Source: CADEFQ01 sp050185195 (GTDB lineage: Bacteria; Pseudomonadota; Gammaproteobacteria; Steroidobacterales; Steroidobacteraceae). From it: a stretch of DNA of 64,000 nucleotides. Position numbers and translations under genes: made by a program. This document shows, one piece after another, positions 1-8,417 of the stretch. The stretch is taken from NCBI GenBank assembly GCA_050185195.1, contig JBFWZQ010000002.1, forward strand, positions 259,204 to 323,203. Direction: 5' to 3'. The stretch's first letter is position 1, and each line of letters starts with the position of its first letter. Under the pieces are notes generated by a model. That model was not told the origin of the DNA. It did not search any database and was given only the letters and a program-made list of their open reading frames with translations.

Positions 1-552
1 CGTTATGCGCCGGCCTTCGCCGGGCGCACCGGGGGAGCCGCGATCGACGGCGCCACCCGCCAGCGCGCCGACGGCGCGGAACTCTTCCTCGACGCCGGCG
101 CGAACACGCACGAAGTGAAGGTCGACCTCGAGGACAGCATCCCGCGTTTCACGACCGATCGTGAAGTGGCCGCGCACTTCGGTGTCGGCGCGCGCCGCCG
201 GGTCTCGGCGCACCAGGACCTCGGGGTGCGCGTCGAATACGACGACATCGACGGCCACGCCCTCCTCGGTGTGCGCGCGCTCGACTATCGCTATCGATTT
301 GACGGGCCCGTCGCCCTGACCGGCTTCGTCGGCGCCGCGCGCTACGACCTCGCCACGCCGGCCTACGGCACCTATCTCGGCGTGGGCGCGCAGTGGCGCA
401 ACCTCGCGCCGCGCCTCGACCTGTCGCTCGACCTGCGCTACGCCTCGAAAGTGGCGCGCGATCATCTCGCGCCAGACGACCCCGCGGGCAGCCGCGGCGA
501 CAGCTTCTACGACATCACGAGCGCGGCGCTGTATCTCAGCTACCGGTTCTGA
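1..552 (+). CDS. Outer-membrane beta-barrel protein, C-terminal part (gene enters from left edge)
   Basis: The frame is open from base 1, so the gene starts outside the window; about 183 codons are visible. The protein shows alternating polar/hydrophobic strands with Gly and aromatic residues, and it ends in Tyr-Arg-Phe. A C-terminal Phe is the usual assembly signal of outer-membrane beta-barrels read by BamA. No family-specific motif was recognised, so the cargo or role is unknown. It could be a porin-like protein or the barrel of a larger surface protein. The internal ATG at 115 is not a likely start because coding character continues upstream of it. Confidence 0.6.
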   Translation, partial: RYAPAFAGRTGGAAIDGATRQRADGAELFLDAGANTHEVKVDLEDSIPRFTTDREVAAHFGVGARRRVSAHQDLGVRVEYDDIDGHALLGVRALDYRYRFDGPVALTGFVGAARYDLATPAYGTYLGVGAQWRNLAPRLDLSLDLRYASKVARDHLAPDDPAGSRGDSFYDITSAALYLSYRF

Positions 553-675
553 GTACATCCCGCGTTGGATGGCTGCCGGACAGGAACGCATTTCTGCTCG
601 TTTCGAGCATGAATTGCGCTGGAGCACGGCGCACCTTGGCAGGAGAATCCGCATGACCTGCTGAACCCATGTTCC

Positions 676-702
676 TTGATGTTTAACGTTATGCGTTATA
701 GA
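676..702 (+). promoter_or_regulatory. Candidate higBA promoter and operator
   Basis: An inverted repeat TAACG (684-688) / CGTTA (694-698) with a 5-base spacer lies just before the toxin gene. It overlaps TATAGA (697-702), a plausible -10; TTGATG at 676-681 could be the -35, but the spacing is only 15 bp. Antitoxins with Xre-type HTH domains commonly repress their own promoter through such palindromes. If the -10 is right, the message starts at or very near the GTG at 711 and would be nearly leaderless. The operator role is inferred. Confidence 0.4.
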
Positions 703-710
703 GTGGCATC

Positions 711-989
711 GTGATCCGGAGCTTCAAGTGTTCCGACACGAGGGAGCTGTTCGAGACGGGGAAATCGGCCCGTTTCAGCTCGATTGCGCATGTTGCGAGT
801 CGAAAGCTCGCAATGCTGAATGCCGCGGAGTCGCTGGCTTTCCTGCGTACCCCTCCCGGAAACCGGTTGGAGGCGCTGCGCAGCGATCGGCGCGGTTTGC
901 ACAGCGTCCGGATCAACGATCGCTGGCGGCTTTGCTTTCGCTGGACCAGCTCGGGGCCGGAAGAGGTGGAAATTGTTGACTACCATTGA
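711..989 (+). CDS. higB: HigB-type (RelE superfamily) toxin
   Basis: Encodes 92 residues, the usual size of HigB toxins, which cleave mRNA on the ribosome. Family features visible are the early basic segment, the region around residues 50-62 (PPGNRLEAL, then RGLHSVRINDRWRLCF) and the C-terminal VEIVDYH; the RINDRWR-like strand is characteristic. The start is GTG at 711, because an in-frame TAG at 699-701 rules out anything earlier. The gene comes before the antitoxin with a 9-bp gap, the reversed order typical of higBA. Autoregulation through the upstream palindrome is likely. Confidence 0.85.
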   Translation: MIRSFKCSDTRELFETGKSARFSSIAHVASRKLAMLNAAESLAFLRTPPGNRLEALRSDRRGLHSVRINDRWRLCFRWTSSGPEEVEIVDYH

Positions 990-998
990 GACACAATC

Positions 999-1301
999 AT
1001 GGCTGTGAAGTACGGGATGCGTCCCGTTCACCCCGGTGAGGTCTTGCGGGAGGAATTCCTGAAGCCACTCGGCCTCAGCGCCAACGCACTCGCGAGGGCA
1101 TTGGCCGTGCCGGCCCCGCGGGTGAATGACATCGTGAGGGAGCGACGAGGCGTCTCCGCGGATACCGCCCTGCGCCTCGCCAGGTACTTCGGTGGCGATG
1201 CCCGATCCTGGCTCGAATTGCAGGCCACCCATGACCTACGGGTAGCGGAAATCAAGAGCGGAAAGCGCATTTCGAGGGAGATCACGCCAGCGCAGGCCTG
1301 A
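999..1301 (+). CDS. higA: HigA-type antitoxin (Xre-family HTH)
   Basis: Encodes 100 residues with an early HPGEVLREEFLKPLG segment followed by a helix-turn-helix (about residues 26-60, NALARALAVPAPRVNDIV). This is diagnostic of the VapI/HigA antitoxin family. The protein should bind and neutralise the upstream HigB toxin and repress the shared promoter. It stops at 1299-1301, immediately next to the stop of the convergent glycosyltransferase at 1302-1304, so the pair is wedged tightly against the minus-strand operon end. The pair could be a chromosomal stress module or a mobile remnant; no integrase or repeats flank it. Confidence 0.88.
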   Translation: MAVKYGMRPVHPGEVLREEFLKPLGLSANALARALAVPAPRVNDIVRERRGVSADTALRLARYFGGDARSWLELQATHDLRVAEIKSGKRISREITPAQA

Positions 1302-2096
1302 TCAGGGAGCGACTCCGTATCGATGGCATAACATTTCGAACGGCGAAGCGGCATCGAAGCGCGCGTTCTTGTTGAAGTGCGCCGATTGCGCGGTCATGTT
1401 GTTCCAGAGGTGCACGGCGCGGCTCTCGTCGCCCCACGGCAGCAGGCCGCCGCGCGTCGGCTCGAACAGCAGTTTCCAGTCGGTGCTGCGCACCGGGTAG
1501 AAATGCGTGCGCGGCAGCGCACGATCGAGCAAGCCGAGGTGACGCGCGGCGGCCGTGAGGCCCTTCGGGCCGAGTTCACCCCAACGGATCCGGTCGCGGC
1601 GATCGCCTTGCAGGTGTCGCCGCCTGAACTTGCGCAGGCGCGTTCGCCAGCCGTCATAGGGGAGGATGCGGTTCGGCTGCTCGCAACAGTCCGCCAGCCA
1701 GCGCGCAAGCGCGTGGCCCGCCGGCAACCCGAGGATCGCGTTGTTGACCTGGCGCTCGTCCTCCCAGCCGAAGATCTCCGGCTGCGGGTATTGGATGGGC
1801 CGCAGGCACGCGACATCCATGTCGGCCCAGATGCCGCCGCGCTCTGACAGCAGCCGATAGCGGAACCAGTCGGCAAAGATCGCCACCGACCCCGTGCGAC
1901 GATGCGTGAAGAGCGCCTCGCGTGGCAGGATCTCGGCGGCATCGCGCAGACAGGCGCCGCGGGGCACGCCGGCCGGCTCGTCATACACGTAGAGGTCGAC
2001 CGGGTGGCCGTGGTGCAGGAACGACGCCACGGCAAGTTGTTCCATGCGCGACAGCGCGGGCCCGTGCCAGAACATTTGCACCGTGTGGCTGCCCAC
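1302..2096 (-). CDS. Glycosyltransferase with DXD motif (alpha-1,4-GlcNAc/Gb3-type sugar-binding region)
   Basis: Encodes 264 residues. The core carries FADWFRYRLLSERGGIWADMDVACLRP, in which Asp-Met-Asp is the metal- and nucleotide-sugar-binding DXD motif of the Gly_transf_sug/TcdA-like clan; the preceding RYxLLxxxGGxxxD block is its signature. The enzyme would transfer a sugar from a nucleotide donor to a surface glycan; the donor and acceptor cannot be read from sequence. It is the last gene of the minus-strand polysaccharide run, 10 bp after pgi, which supports a role in capsule, O-antigen or exopolysaccharide assembly. Confidence 0.75.
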   Translation of the reverse strand: MGSHTVQMFWHGPALSRMEQLAVASFLHHGHPVDLYVYDEPAGVPRGACLRDAAEILPREALFTHRRTGSVAIFADWFRYRLLSERGGIWADMDVACLRPIQYPQPEIFGWEDERQVNNAILGLPAGHALARWLADCCEQPNRILPYDGWRTRLRKFRRRHLQGDRRDRIRWGELGPKGLTAAARHLGLLDRALPRTHFYPVRSTDWKLLFEPTRGGLLPWGDESRAVHLWNNMTAQSAHFNKNARFDAASPFEMLCHRYGVAP

Positions 2097-2106
2097 GGCC
2101 GCCTGA

Positions 2107-3684
2107 TCACTTCCAGCCGCGCAGCGTCTCGAGCAGCGGTTGCAGGTGCGCCGACGCGGCGGCGGCGCCCGTCTTTCCCGTCACCGCCGGCACCAGCTCG
2201 CCGCACAGCTTCTTGCCGAGCTCGACCCCCCACTGATCGAACGCGTTGATGCCCCAGAGTACGCTCTGGGTGAATACCTTGTGTTCGTAGAGCGCGATCA
2301 GGCGGCCGAGGGTCGCGGGGTCGAGCGCATCGAAGGCAATCAGCGATGACGGCCGGTTGCCCGCGTACACCTTGTGCGGCGTTCCGGCGGCCTCGAGCGT
2401 CTGGCCGAACGCGAACGCCTCGGCCTGGGCCAGGCAGTTGGCGATCGCGAGGTCGTGCTGGTCCTGGCGGCCGCAGGAACTGCGGGCCGGCAGCAGCAGG
2501 TCGAGCGCCGCGCGCGGGGTGCCCTGGTGCAACAACTGGAAGAACGAGTGCTGCGCGTTGTTGCCGGGCTCGCCCCAGATCACGGGCCCCGTGCTCCATT
2601 GCACGGCGGCGCCGCCCTGCGTCACCGACTTGCCGAGGCTCTCCATCTCGAGCTGCTGCAGGTAGGCGGGCAGGCGCGCGAGGCGCTGGTCGTACGGCAG
2701 CACCGCGAGCGTCGGCAGGCCGAGGAAGTTGTTGTTCCAGGCGCCGAGCAACCCCATGAGCGCCGGCAGGTTGGCGCGCCAGGGCGTCGCTGCGTAGTGT
2801 TCGTCGATGTCGCGCCCGCCGTCGAGAAAGGCGAGGAAATTCTTCGCGCCGATCGCAATCGCGAGCGACACGCCGATCGACGACCAGATGGAGTAGCGAC
2901 CGCCCACCCAGTCCCACATCTCGAAGCGGTAGTCCGGATGCACGCCGAACGCGTTCATCGCTGCCGTGTTGACCGACACCGCAGCGAAATGATCGGGCAC
3001 GGCCGCCTCGCCGAGCACGCTCGCGATCCACTCGCGCGCCGCGCGCGCATTCGCCAGCGTTTCCTGCGTCGTGAAGGTCTTCGATGCGACGACGAACAGG
3101 GTGGTCGCGGGATCGGCCGTCGCGATCACGTCGGAAATCTGGCAGCCGTCGACGTTCGAGACGAAGGCCATGCGCGGCGCGCCTTCGGCGTAGCGGGCCA
3201 GCGCCGCCGTGGCCATCGCCGGCCCGAGGTCGGAGCCGCCGATGCCGATGTTGACGACGGTGCGATAGCGACGCCGCATGCGCTCGGCGAAATCAAGCAT
3301 GCGGGCGCGCTCGGCCAGCACCAGTCTCTCGATATCCGCCCCACCCAGTTGCTGTCCTGCACGCTGGCGCAACGCGACGTGCAGCACCGCGCGCTTCTCG
3401 GTGGTATTGATCGCCTCGCCGCGGCGCATCGCCGCAATGGCGCCACGTAGCTCGACCGCCTCCGCGAGCGCCTCGAGGGCGGCCAGCACCTCGGCGTCGA
3501 TCCGCTGGCGTGAAAAATCGAACAGCAGGTTCGCGGCGCGCGCCGAACAGTGCTCGAAGCGCTGCGGATCGCCCGCAAAGAACTCCCGCAGGTGGCGCGT
3601 GCCCGTGGTCGACGCCAGTTCGCGCAGCCGCAACCACGGGCGGGTTTCGGGGCCGGCGACACGCGGGGGCTGGGGTGCGCTCAT
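2107..3684 (-). CDS. pgi: Glucose-6-phosphate isomerase
   Basis: Encodes 525 residues, slightly shorter than the roughly 550 of E. coli Pgi. It interconverts glucose-6-phosphate and fructose-6-phosphate in the cytoplasm. Family motifs are clear: GIGGSDLGPAM, the DWVGGRYSIWSSIG block, VIWGEPGNNAQHSF with the catalytic Glu and His region, and NAFDQWGVELGK with the C-terminal catalytic Lys. The ATG at 3684 lies 13 bp after the DegT aminotransferase. Its place inside a nucleotide-sugar cluster suggests it feeds fructose-6-phosphate toward UDP-GlcNAc synthesis as well as glycolysis. Confidence 0.96.
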   Translation of the reverse strand: MSAPQPPRVAGPETRPWLRLRELASTTGTRHLREFFAGDPQRFEHCSARAANLLFDFSRQRIDAEVLAALEALAEAVELRGAIAAMRRGEAINTTEKRAVLHVALRQRAGQQLGGADIERLVLAERARMLDFAERMRRRYRTVVNIGIGGSDLGPAMATAALARYAEGAPRMAFVSNVDGCQISDVIATADPATTLFVVASKTFTTQETLANARAAREWIASVLGEAAVPDHFAAVSVNTAAMNAFGVHPDYRFEMWDWVGGRYSIWSSIGVSLAIAIGAKNFLAFLDGGRDIDEHYAATPWRANLPALMGLLGAWNNNFLGLPTLAVLPYDQRLARLPAYLQQLEMESLGKSVTQGGAAVQWSTGPVIWGEPGNNAQHSFFQLLHQGTPRAALDLLLPARSSCGRQDQHDLAIANCLAQAEAFAFGQTLEAAGTPHKVYAGNRPSSLIAFDALDPATLGRLIALYEHKVFTQSVLWGINAFDQWGVELGKKLCGELVPAVTGKTGAAAASAHLQPLLETLRGWK

Positions 3685-3697
3685 CGGCCCTGCCCCG

Positions 3698-4861
3698 TCA
3701 CCGGTAGAACGCGGCGATGCTGTCGACGACGTATTGCAGTTGCGCCGTCTCGAGCTCGGGGTAGATTGGCAAGGCGAGCGTCTCCGCGGCGGCGCGCTCG
3801 GACTCGGGAAACTCGCCCGCGCGGTGCCCGAGGTAGGCGAAGCACTGCTGCAGGTGCAGTGGCACCGGGTAGTAGATCTCCGTGCCGATGCCCGCCGCGG
3901 CGAGGTGCGCGCGCAGTTCGTCGCGACGGCGCACGCGGATCACGTACTGGTTGTAGATGTGCCGGGCACCCGGCTCGGCGCGCGGCGTGGCGACCGCGTC
4001 GCCCAGCGCGGCCTTCGCGAAGGCCGCATCGTAGTACGCCGCGTTGCGCTGGCGACCCGCGCTCCAGCCATCGAGCTGCGGCAGCTTCACGTTGAGCACG
4101 GCGGCCTGGATCTCGTCGAGCCGGAAGTTGCCGCCGATGAACTTGTGGTAGTACTTCGGCTCCCCGCCGTGCACGCGAAAGATGCGCAGCCGCTCGGCGA
4201 GTGCCGCATCATTCGTGACGCACATGCCAGCGTCGCCGAAGGCGCCGAGGTTTTTCGTGGGGAAGAACGACAGGCAGCCGATGTCGCCGATGGAGCAGGC
4301 ACGCCGCCCCTTGCCGTCGGCCGAACCGATCGCCTGCGCAGCATCTTCGATCACGCGCAGCCCGTGCTTGCGGGCGATCGCCATCAGCGGGTCCATGTCG
4401 GCCACCTGGCCGTAGAGGTGCACCGGCATCAGCGCCTTCACGATGCCGTTCGTGCGCTTGTTGACGAGCTGGCCGCCGCGCGTCTCGCAATCGCGCGCAA
4501 TGAAGCGCTCGACGGCGGCCGCCGACAGGTTGAAGGTGGCCGCGTCGATGTCGCAGTAGACCGGCCGCGCCCCGGCGCGTGCGATCGTGCCGCCGGTCGC
4601 GAAGAACGTGTACGGCGAGGTGATCACTTCATCGCCCGGGCCGATGTCGAGCACCATCAGGGCGACGAGCAGGGCGTCCGTGCCGGAGGAGACGCCAATG
4701 CCGAACTGCGTGCCGCAGTACGCGGCGACGTCGGCCTCGAGCTTCTTCACCGCGGGCCCGAGGATGAAATGCTGCGACTCGCTCACCGCCTCGATGGCGG
4801 CGTCGATGTCGCGCTTCAGGGCGCGGTACTGGGGCTTGAGGTCGAGCAGGGGGACTTTCAT
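3698..4861 (-). CDS. DegT/DnrJ/EryC1-family PLP-dependent sugar aminotransferase
   Basis: Encodes 387 residues of the type-I-fold aminotransferase family that aminates keto-sugars attached to UDP or dTDP. Visible hallmarks are the SSGTDAL cofactor-phosphate loop, EDAAQAIGS with the Asp that contacts the pyridine nitrogen, and FFPTKNLGAFGDAG with the Schiff-base Lys. The N-terminal LLDLKPQY and GPAVKKLE segments resemble WbpE/WlbC, which act on 3-keto-GlcNAc uronic acid. The matching oxidase (WbpB type) and acetyltransferase (WbpD type) are not in this window, so the exact substrate is uncertain. It lies 10 bp after the epimerase gene in the same run. Confidence 0.85.
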   Translation of the reverse strand: MKVPLLDLKPQYRALKRDIDAAIEAVSESQHFILGPAVKKLEADVAAYCGTQFGIGVSSGTDALLVALMVLDIGPGDEVITSPYTFFATGGTIARAGARPVYCDIDAATFNLSAAAVERFIARDCETRGGQLVNKRTNGIVKALMPVHLYGQVADMDPLMAIARKHGLRVIEDAAQAIGSADGKGRRACSIGDIGCLSFFPTKNLGAFGDAGMCVTNDAALAERLRIFRVHGGEPKYYHKFIGGNFRLDEIQAAVLNVKLPQLDGWSAGRQRNAAYYDAAFAKAALGDAVATPRAEPGARHIYNQYVIRVRRRDELRAHLAAAGIGTEIYYPVPLHLQQCFAYLGHRAGEFPESERAAAETLALPIYPELETAQLQYVVDSIAAFYR

Positions 4862-4871
4862 GCCCCCAATT

Positions 4872-5882
4872 CTAGCCGACCCGGTAGTACTCGAGGTACC
4901 AGTCGATGAAGCGCCGCACGCCCACTTCGATCGGCGTGTCGGGCTTGTAACCGACGTCGTCGATCAGGTCCTGCACGTCGGCCTCGGTGTCCGGCACGTC
5001 GCCCGGCTGCAGCGGCAGCAGGTTCCGCTGTGCCTTGCGGCCGAGGCATTCCTCGATCACCTCGATGTAGCGCAGCAGCTCCACGGGGCGATTGTTGCCG
5101 ATGTTGTAGAGGCGAAACGGCGCGCTGCTCGAGGCCGGATCGGGATGCGCGCTGTCCCAGCGTGGATTCGGCTGCGCCACCCGGTCGGTCGCGCGCACCA
5201 CGCCCTCGACGATGTCGTCGACGAAGGTGAAGTCGCGCTTGTGGTGGCCGTGGTTGAAGACGTCGATCGGCTTGCCCGCGAGGATGTTCTTCGCGAACAG
5301 GAACAGCGCCATGTCGGGACGGCCCCACGGGCCGTAGACGGTGAAGAAACGCAGCCCGGTGGCCGGCAGATTGAACAGCCAGGCGTAGTTGTGCGCCATC
5401 AGCTCGTTCGCGCGTTTCGTCGAGGCGTACATCGAGAGCGGGTGCCCCACGCCGCGATGCACGCTGAAGGGCATGTCGGTGTTCGCGCCATACACCGAAC
5501 TCGTGGACGCGAAGACGAGGTGCCCCACGCCGTTGTGCCGGCAGCCTTCCAGCACGTTCAGCGTGCCGGTGATGTTGCTCGCCACGTAGGCGTGCGGATT
5601 CTCGAGCGAATAGCGCACGCCGGCCTGCGCCGCGAGGTGCACCACGCGCTCGAATTTCTCGCGCTTGAAGAGGTTCGCCATGCCGCCGTTGTCGGCGAGG
5701 TCGAGCTTGACGAAGCGAAAGCCCGCGAGCGCCTCGAGCCGCGCGAGGCGCGCACGCTTCAGGTTCACGTCGTAGTAGTCGTTGAGGTTGTCGAGCCCCA
5801 CGACTTCATCGCCGCGCGCGACGAGGCGCTGCGCGACGTGCGAGCCGATGAATCCGGCCGCGCCGGTGACGAGGATCTTCAC
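4872..5882 (-). CDS. NAD-dependent sugar-nucleotide 4-epimerase (UDP-glucuronate 4-epimerase, CapI-like)
   Basis: Encodes 336 residues of the extended short-chain dehydrogenase family. The N-terminal GAAGFIGSHVAQRL loop binds NAD, and STSSVYG with YASTKRANE supplies the catalytic Ser and Tyr-x3-Lys. The LDNLNDYYDVNLKRAR segment and HHKRDFTFVDDIV are characteristic of the CapI/UDP-glucuronate 4-epimerase group. The start is GTG at 5882. It sits 7 bp after the TviB-type dehydrogenase; in Vi-antigen pathways the analogous pair (TviB, TviC) makes UDP-GalNAcA, so the true substrate may be an N-acetylated uronic acid rather than glucuronate. Confidence 0.85.
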   Translation of the reverse strand: MKILVTGAAGFIGSHVAQRLVARGDEVVGLDNLNDYYDVNLKRARLARLEALAGFRFVKLDLADNGGMANLFKREKFERVVHLAAQAGVRYSLENPHAYVASNITGTLNVLEGCRHNGVGHLVFASTSSVYGANTDMPFSVHRGVGHPLSMYASTKRANELMAHNYAWLFNLPATGLRFFTVYGPWGRPDMALFLFAKNILAGKPIDVFNHGHHKRDFTFVDDIVEGVVRATDRVAQPNPRWDSAHPDPASSSAPFRLYNIGNNRPVELLRYIEVIEECLGRKAQRNLLPLQPGDVPDTEADVQDLIDDVGYKPDTPIEVGVRRFIDWYLEYYRVG

Positions 5883-5889
5883 GCGCGGC

Positions 5890-7170
5890 TCACAGTCGCC
5901 CGTCGACCTGGTCGGCCTTGAACAGGTACTTGATGTCGTAGACGACCGCGTTCTTGCGTCCGAAGCGTCGCACCGCCGCCGCGCCCAGGTCCTTAAACTG
6001 CTGGTGGCCCACCGCGAGCACCACGGCGTCGTAGGCGCGTGCCTTCGGCGCCTTCACCGGCTTGATGCCGTATTCGTGCTGCGCCTCGCGCACATCGACC
6101 CACGGGTCGTGCACGTCGACCTGCGCGCCGAATTTCTCGAGCTCGCGCACCACGTCGACGACCTTCGAGTTGCGGATGTCCGGGCAGTTTTCCTTGAAGG
6201 TGAGCCCGAGCACGAGCACCCGCGCGCCCTTCACGTGGATGCGCCGGTTCGTCATCAGGCGTGCGACTTCCGAGGCGACGTACAGCGCCATGTTGTCGTT
6301 CAGGCGCCGGCCCGCGAGGATCATCTCGGGGTGGTAGCCGATCTCCTGCGCCTTGTGGGTCAGGTAGTACGGATCGACGCCGATGCAATGGCCGCCGACG
6401 AGGCCCGGGCGAAACGGCAGGAAGTTCCACTTGGTGCCGGAGGCGAGCAGCACTTCTTCGGTATCGATGCCGAGGCGGTTGAAGATCAGCGCGAGCTCGT
6501 TGATCAGCGCGATGTTGACGTCGCGCTGCGTGTTCTCGATGACCTTGGCGGCCTCGGCCACCTTGATGCTCGACGCCTTGTGGGTGCCGGCCGTGATGAT
6601 CGAGCCGTAGAGCTTGTCGACGAACTCGGCGGTTTCGGGCGTGGAACCCGAGGTCACCTTCTTGATCGTCGTGACACGATGCTGCTTGTCGCCCGGATTG
6701 ATGCGCTCGGGGCTGTAGCCGGCGAAGAAATCCTTGTTGAAGGTGAGCCCCGAGACGCGCTCGAGCACCGGCACGCACTCTTCCTCGGTGCAGCCCGGGT
6801 ACACCGTGGACTCGTAGATCACCACGTCGCCCTTCTTGAGCACCTTGCCGAGCGTCTCGCTCGCCTTGATGAGCGGCGTGAGGTCGGGACGCTTGTAGTT
6901 GTCGATCGGGGTCGGCACCGTGACGATGAACACGCGGCACTTGCGCAGCGCCGCGAGGTCGCAGGTGAACGAGAGGCGCTGGGCCGCCTTCAGCTCGGCA
7001 CGCGTCACCTCGAGCGTGCTGTCGCGGCCCTTCGAGAGCTCCGCGATGCGCTCCGGCTTGATGTCGAAGCCGACCGTTTCATAGTGCTTTCCGAACTCGA
7101 CGGCGAGCGGCAGCCCCACGTAGCCGAGGCCGACCACACCGATTCGACACCTGCGCACGCTGAAATCCAT
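5890..7170 (-). CDS. TviB/WbpA-type UDP-N-acetylhexosamine 6-dehydrogenase
   Basis: Encodes 426 residues of the UDP-glucose/GDP-mannose dehydrogenase superfamily. It has the NAD loop VGLGYVGLPLA at residues 13-23, the central ENTQRDVNIALINELA helix typical of the TviB/VipA branch, and GGHCIGVDPYYL with the catalytic Cys. The expected reaction is a two-step NAD-dependent oxidation of the C6 alcohol of UDP-GlcNAc or UDP-GalNAc to the uronic acid. It is the first polysaccharide gene after dnaQ (27-bp gap), so it may be co-transcribed with the upstream replication genes. Confidence 0.88.
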   Translation of the reverse strand: MDFSVRRCRIGVVGLGYVGLPLAVEFGKHYETVGFDIKPERIAELSKGRDSTLEVTRAELKAAQRLSFTCDLAALRKCRVFIVTVPTPIDNYKRPDLTPLIKASETLGKVLKKGDVVIYESTVYPGCTEEECVPVLERVSGLTFNKDFFAGYSPERINPGDKQHRVTTIKKVTSGSTPETAEFVDKLYGSIITAGTHKASSIKVAEAAKVIENTQRDVNIALINELALIFNRLGIDTEEVLLASGTKWNFLPFRPGLVGGHCIGVDPYYLTHKAQEIGYHPEMILAGRRLNDNMALYVASEVARLMTNRRIHVKGARVLVLGLTFKENCPDIRNSKVVDVVRELEKFGAQVDVHDPWVDVREAQHEYGIKPVKAPKARAYDAVVLAVGHQQFKDLGAAAVRRFGRKNAVVYDIKYLFKADQVDGRL

Positions 7171-7197
7171 ATGCCCTCGAACGGTGGAAAAGACGGA

Positions 7198-7956
7198 TTA
7201 TTGTTGGTTTGCCGCGGCGCGGACGCGATCCATGTCGCATTGCCGGAAAACGCAGCGGCCGCCGCTCGCCCTGGCGATCAGGTCGAGCATGCTTTCGTGG
7301 GCCAGGAGCTCGTCGGCGCTGGCGGCCCGCACGACGAGGCCCGCATCGGGCCGCACCAGGGCCTGCACGCCCCGGCGCCCGGCGCCCGCGGCGGTCGTGC
7401 CGCGGCCCGCGTCGAGCGCGAGCGCACCCTGCCCGCCGGTCATGGCGAGATAGACGTCGGCAAGTATGTTCGCGTCGAGCAACGCACCGTGCAGCTCGCG
7501 ATGCGAGTTGTCGATGCCGTAGCGCTTGCAGAGCGCGTCGAGGTTGTTGCGCTGGCCCGGGTGCATCTCGCGGGCGAGCGCGAGGGTGTCGAGCACGGTG
7601 CACTGGGCGGCGATGCGTCGCGCGAGGCCGGCCGCCTCGGGCAGGCGCGCCAGCTCGGCGTCGAGGAAACCGACGTCGAAGGAGGCGTTGTGGATCACGA
7701 GTTCGGCGCCGGCGATGAACTCGAGCAGCCCGGCCGCCACGTCCGCAAAACGCGGCGCGTTCGCGAGATCAGCGCTCGAGATGCCGTGCACGGCCCGCGC
7801 GCCCGCGTCGATCTCGCGATCCGGATTCAGGTACTTGTGGAACTTGCGGCCGGTGGCGCGCCGGTTGACGAGTTCGATGGCGCCGATCTCAATGATGCGG
7901 TGGCCGCGCTCGGCTTCGAGGCCGGTGGTTTCGGTGTCGAGGACGATCTGGCGCAT
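7198..7956 (-). CDS. dnaQ: DNA polymerase III epsilon subunit (3'-5' proofreading exonuclease)
   Basis: Encodes 252 residues from the ATG at 7956, chosen because the family begins MRQIVLDTETTGL there; the frame stays open upstream but those residues are antisense-like to rnhA's end. DEDDh exonuclease motifs are present: DTETTG, HNASFDVGFLD and the late HxxxxDA segment (HRELHGALLDANILADVY). A C-terminal tail follows that binds the alpha subunit in homologues. It proofreads replication errors in the Pol III core. It follows rnhA by 11 bp, the conserved rnhA-dnaQ pairing (co-directional here, whereas in E. coli the two are divergent). Confidence 0.96.
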   Translation of the reverse strand: MRQIVLDTETTGLEAERGHRIIEIGAIELVNRRATGRKFHKYLNPDREIDAGARAVHGISSADLANAPRFADVAAGLLEFIAGAELVIHNASFDVGFLDAELARLPEAAGLARRIAAQCTVLDTLALAREMHPGQRNNLDALCKRYGIDNSHRELHGALLDANILADVYLAMTGGQGALALDAGRGTTAAGAGRRGVQALVRPDAGLVVRAASADELLAHESMLDLIARASGGRCVFRQCDMDRVRAAANQQ

Positions 7957-7967
7957 CGCGCGCGATT

Positions 7968-8417
7968 CTACTCGAAGCCGCGGGCGAGCAGCGCGTCGAT
8001 CGCGAGGTTCGCGAGCGTGTCCACGCGTTCGTTGCCGGCCACGCCCGAGTGCGCCTTCACCCAGCGCCAGTCCACCCGGTGCCGGCCTGCCGCCGCATCG
8101 AGCGTTTCCCACAGGTCCTGGTTCTTGACGGGCTTTTTCGCGGCCGTTTTCCAGCCCCGCGCCTTCCACGCGGGCACCCATTCACTGATGCCGCGCCGTA
8201 CATATTCCGAGTCCGTGAAGAGTGTCACCGCGACGGGGCGCTTCAGGGCCTCGAGCGCACGGATCACCGCCGTGAGTTCCATGCGGTTGTTGGTCGTGTT
8301 GGCTTCCGCCCCCGACAGCTCCCGCACGTGCTCGCCGCTCGACATCAGCACGCCCCAGCCGCCGGGGCCCGGATTGCCGCGACAGGCACCGTCGGTATAG
8401 ATCGTGACGGCACTCAT
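7968..8417 (-). CDS. rnhA: Ribonuclease HI
   Basis: Encodes 149 residues. The catalytic carboxylates are all present: Asp9 (YTDGACRGNPG), Glu47 (NNRMELTA), Asp69 (FTDSEYV) and Asp133 (ERVDTLAN), plus His123 in KAHSG. The enzyme removes RNA from RNA:DNA hybrids, including primers and R-loops. The ATG at 8417 overlaps the methyltransferase stop by 4 bp (ATGA), indicating translational coupling; the open frame upstream of it lacks RNase H character. Confidence 0.97.
   Translation of the reverse strand: MSAVTIYTDGACRGNPGPGGWGVLMSSGEHVRELSGAEANTTNNRMELTAVIRALEALKRPVAVTLFTDSEYVRRGISEWVPAWKARGWKTAAKKPVKNQDLWETLDAAAGRHRVDWRWVKAHSGVAGNERVDTLANLAIDALLARGFE

Noticed and set aside
5782..8400. An 872-codon open frame on the plus strand antisense to capI, tviB, dnaQ and rnhA
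   Set aside because: It is a codon-position shadow of GC-rich genes on the other strand; the translation is Arg/His/Val-rich with no domain, whereas the minus-strand frames match known families throughout.
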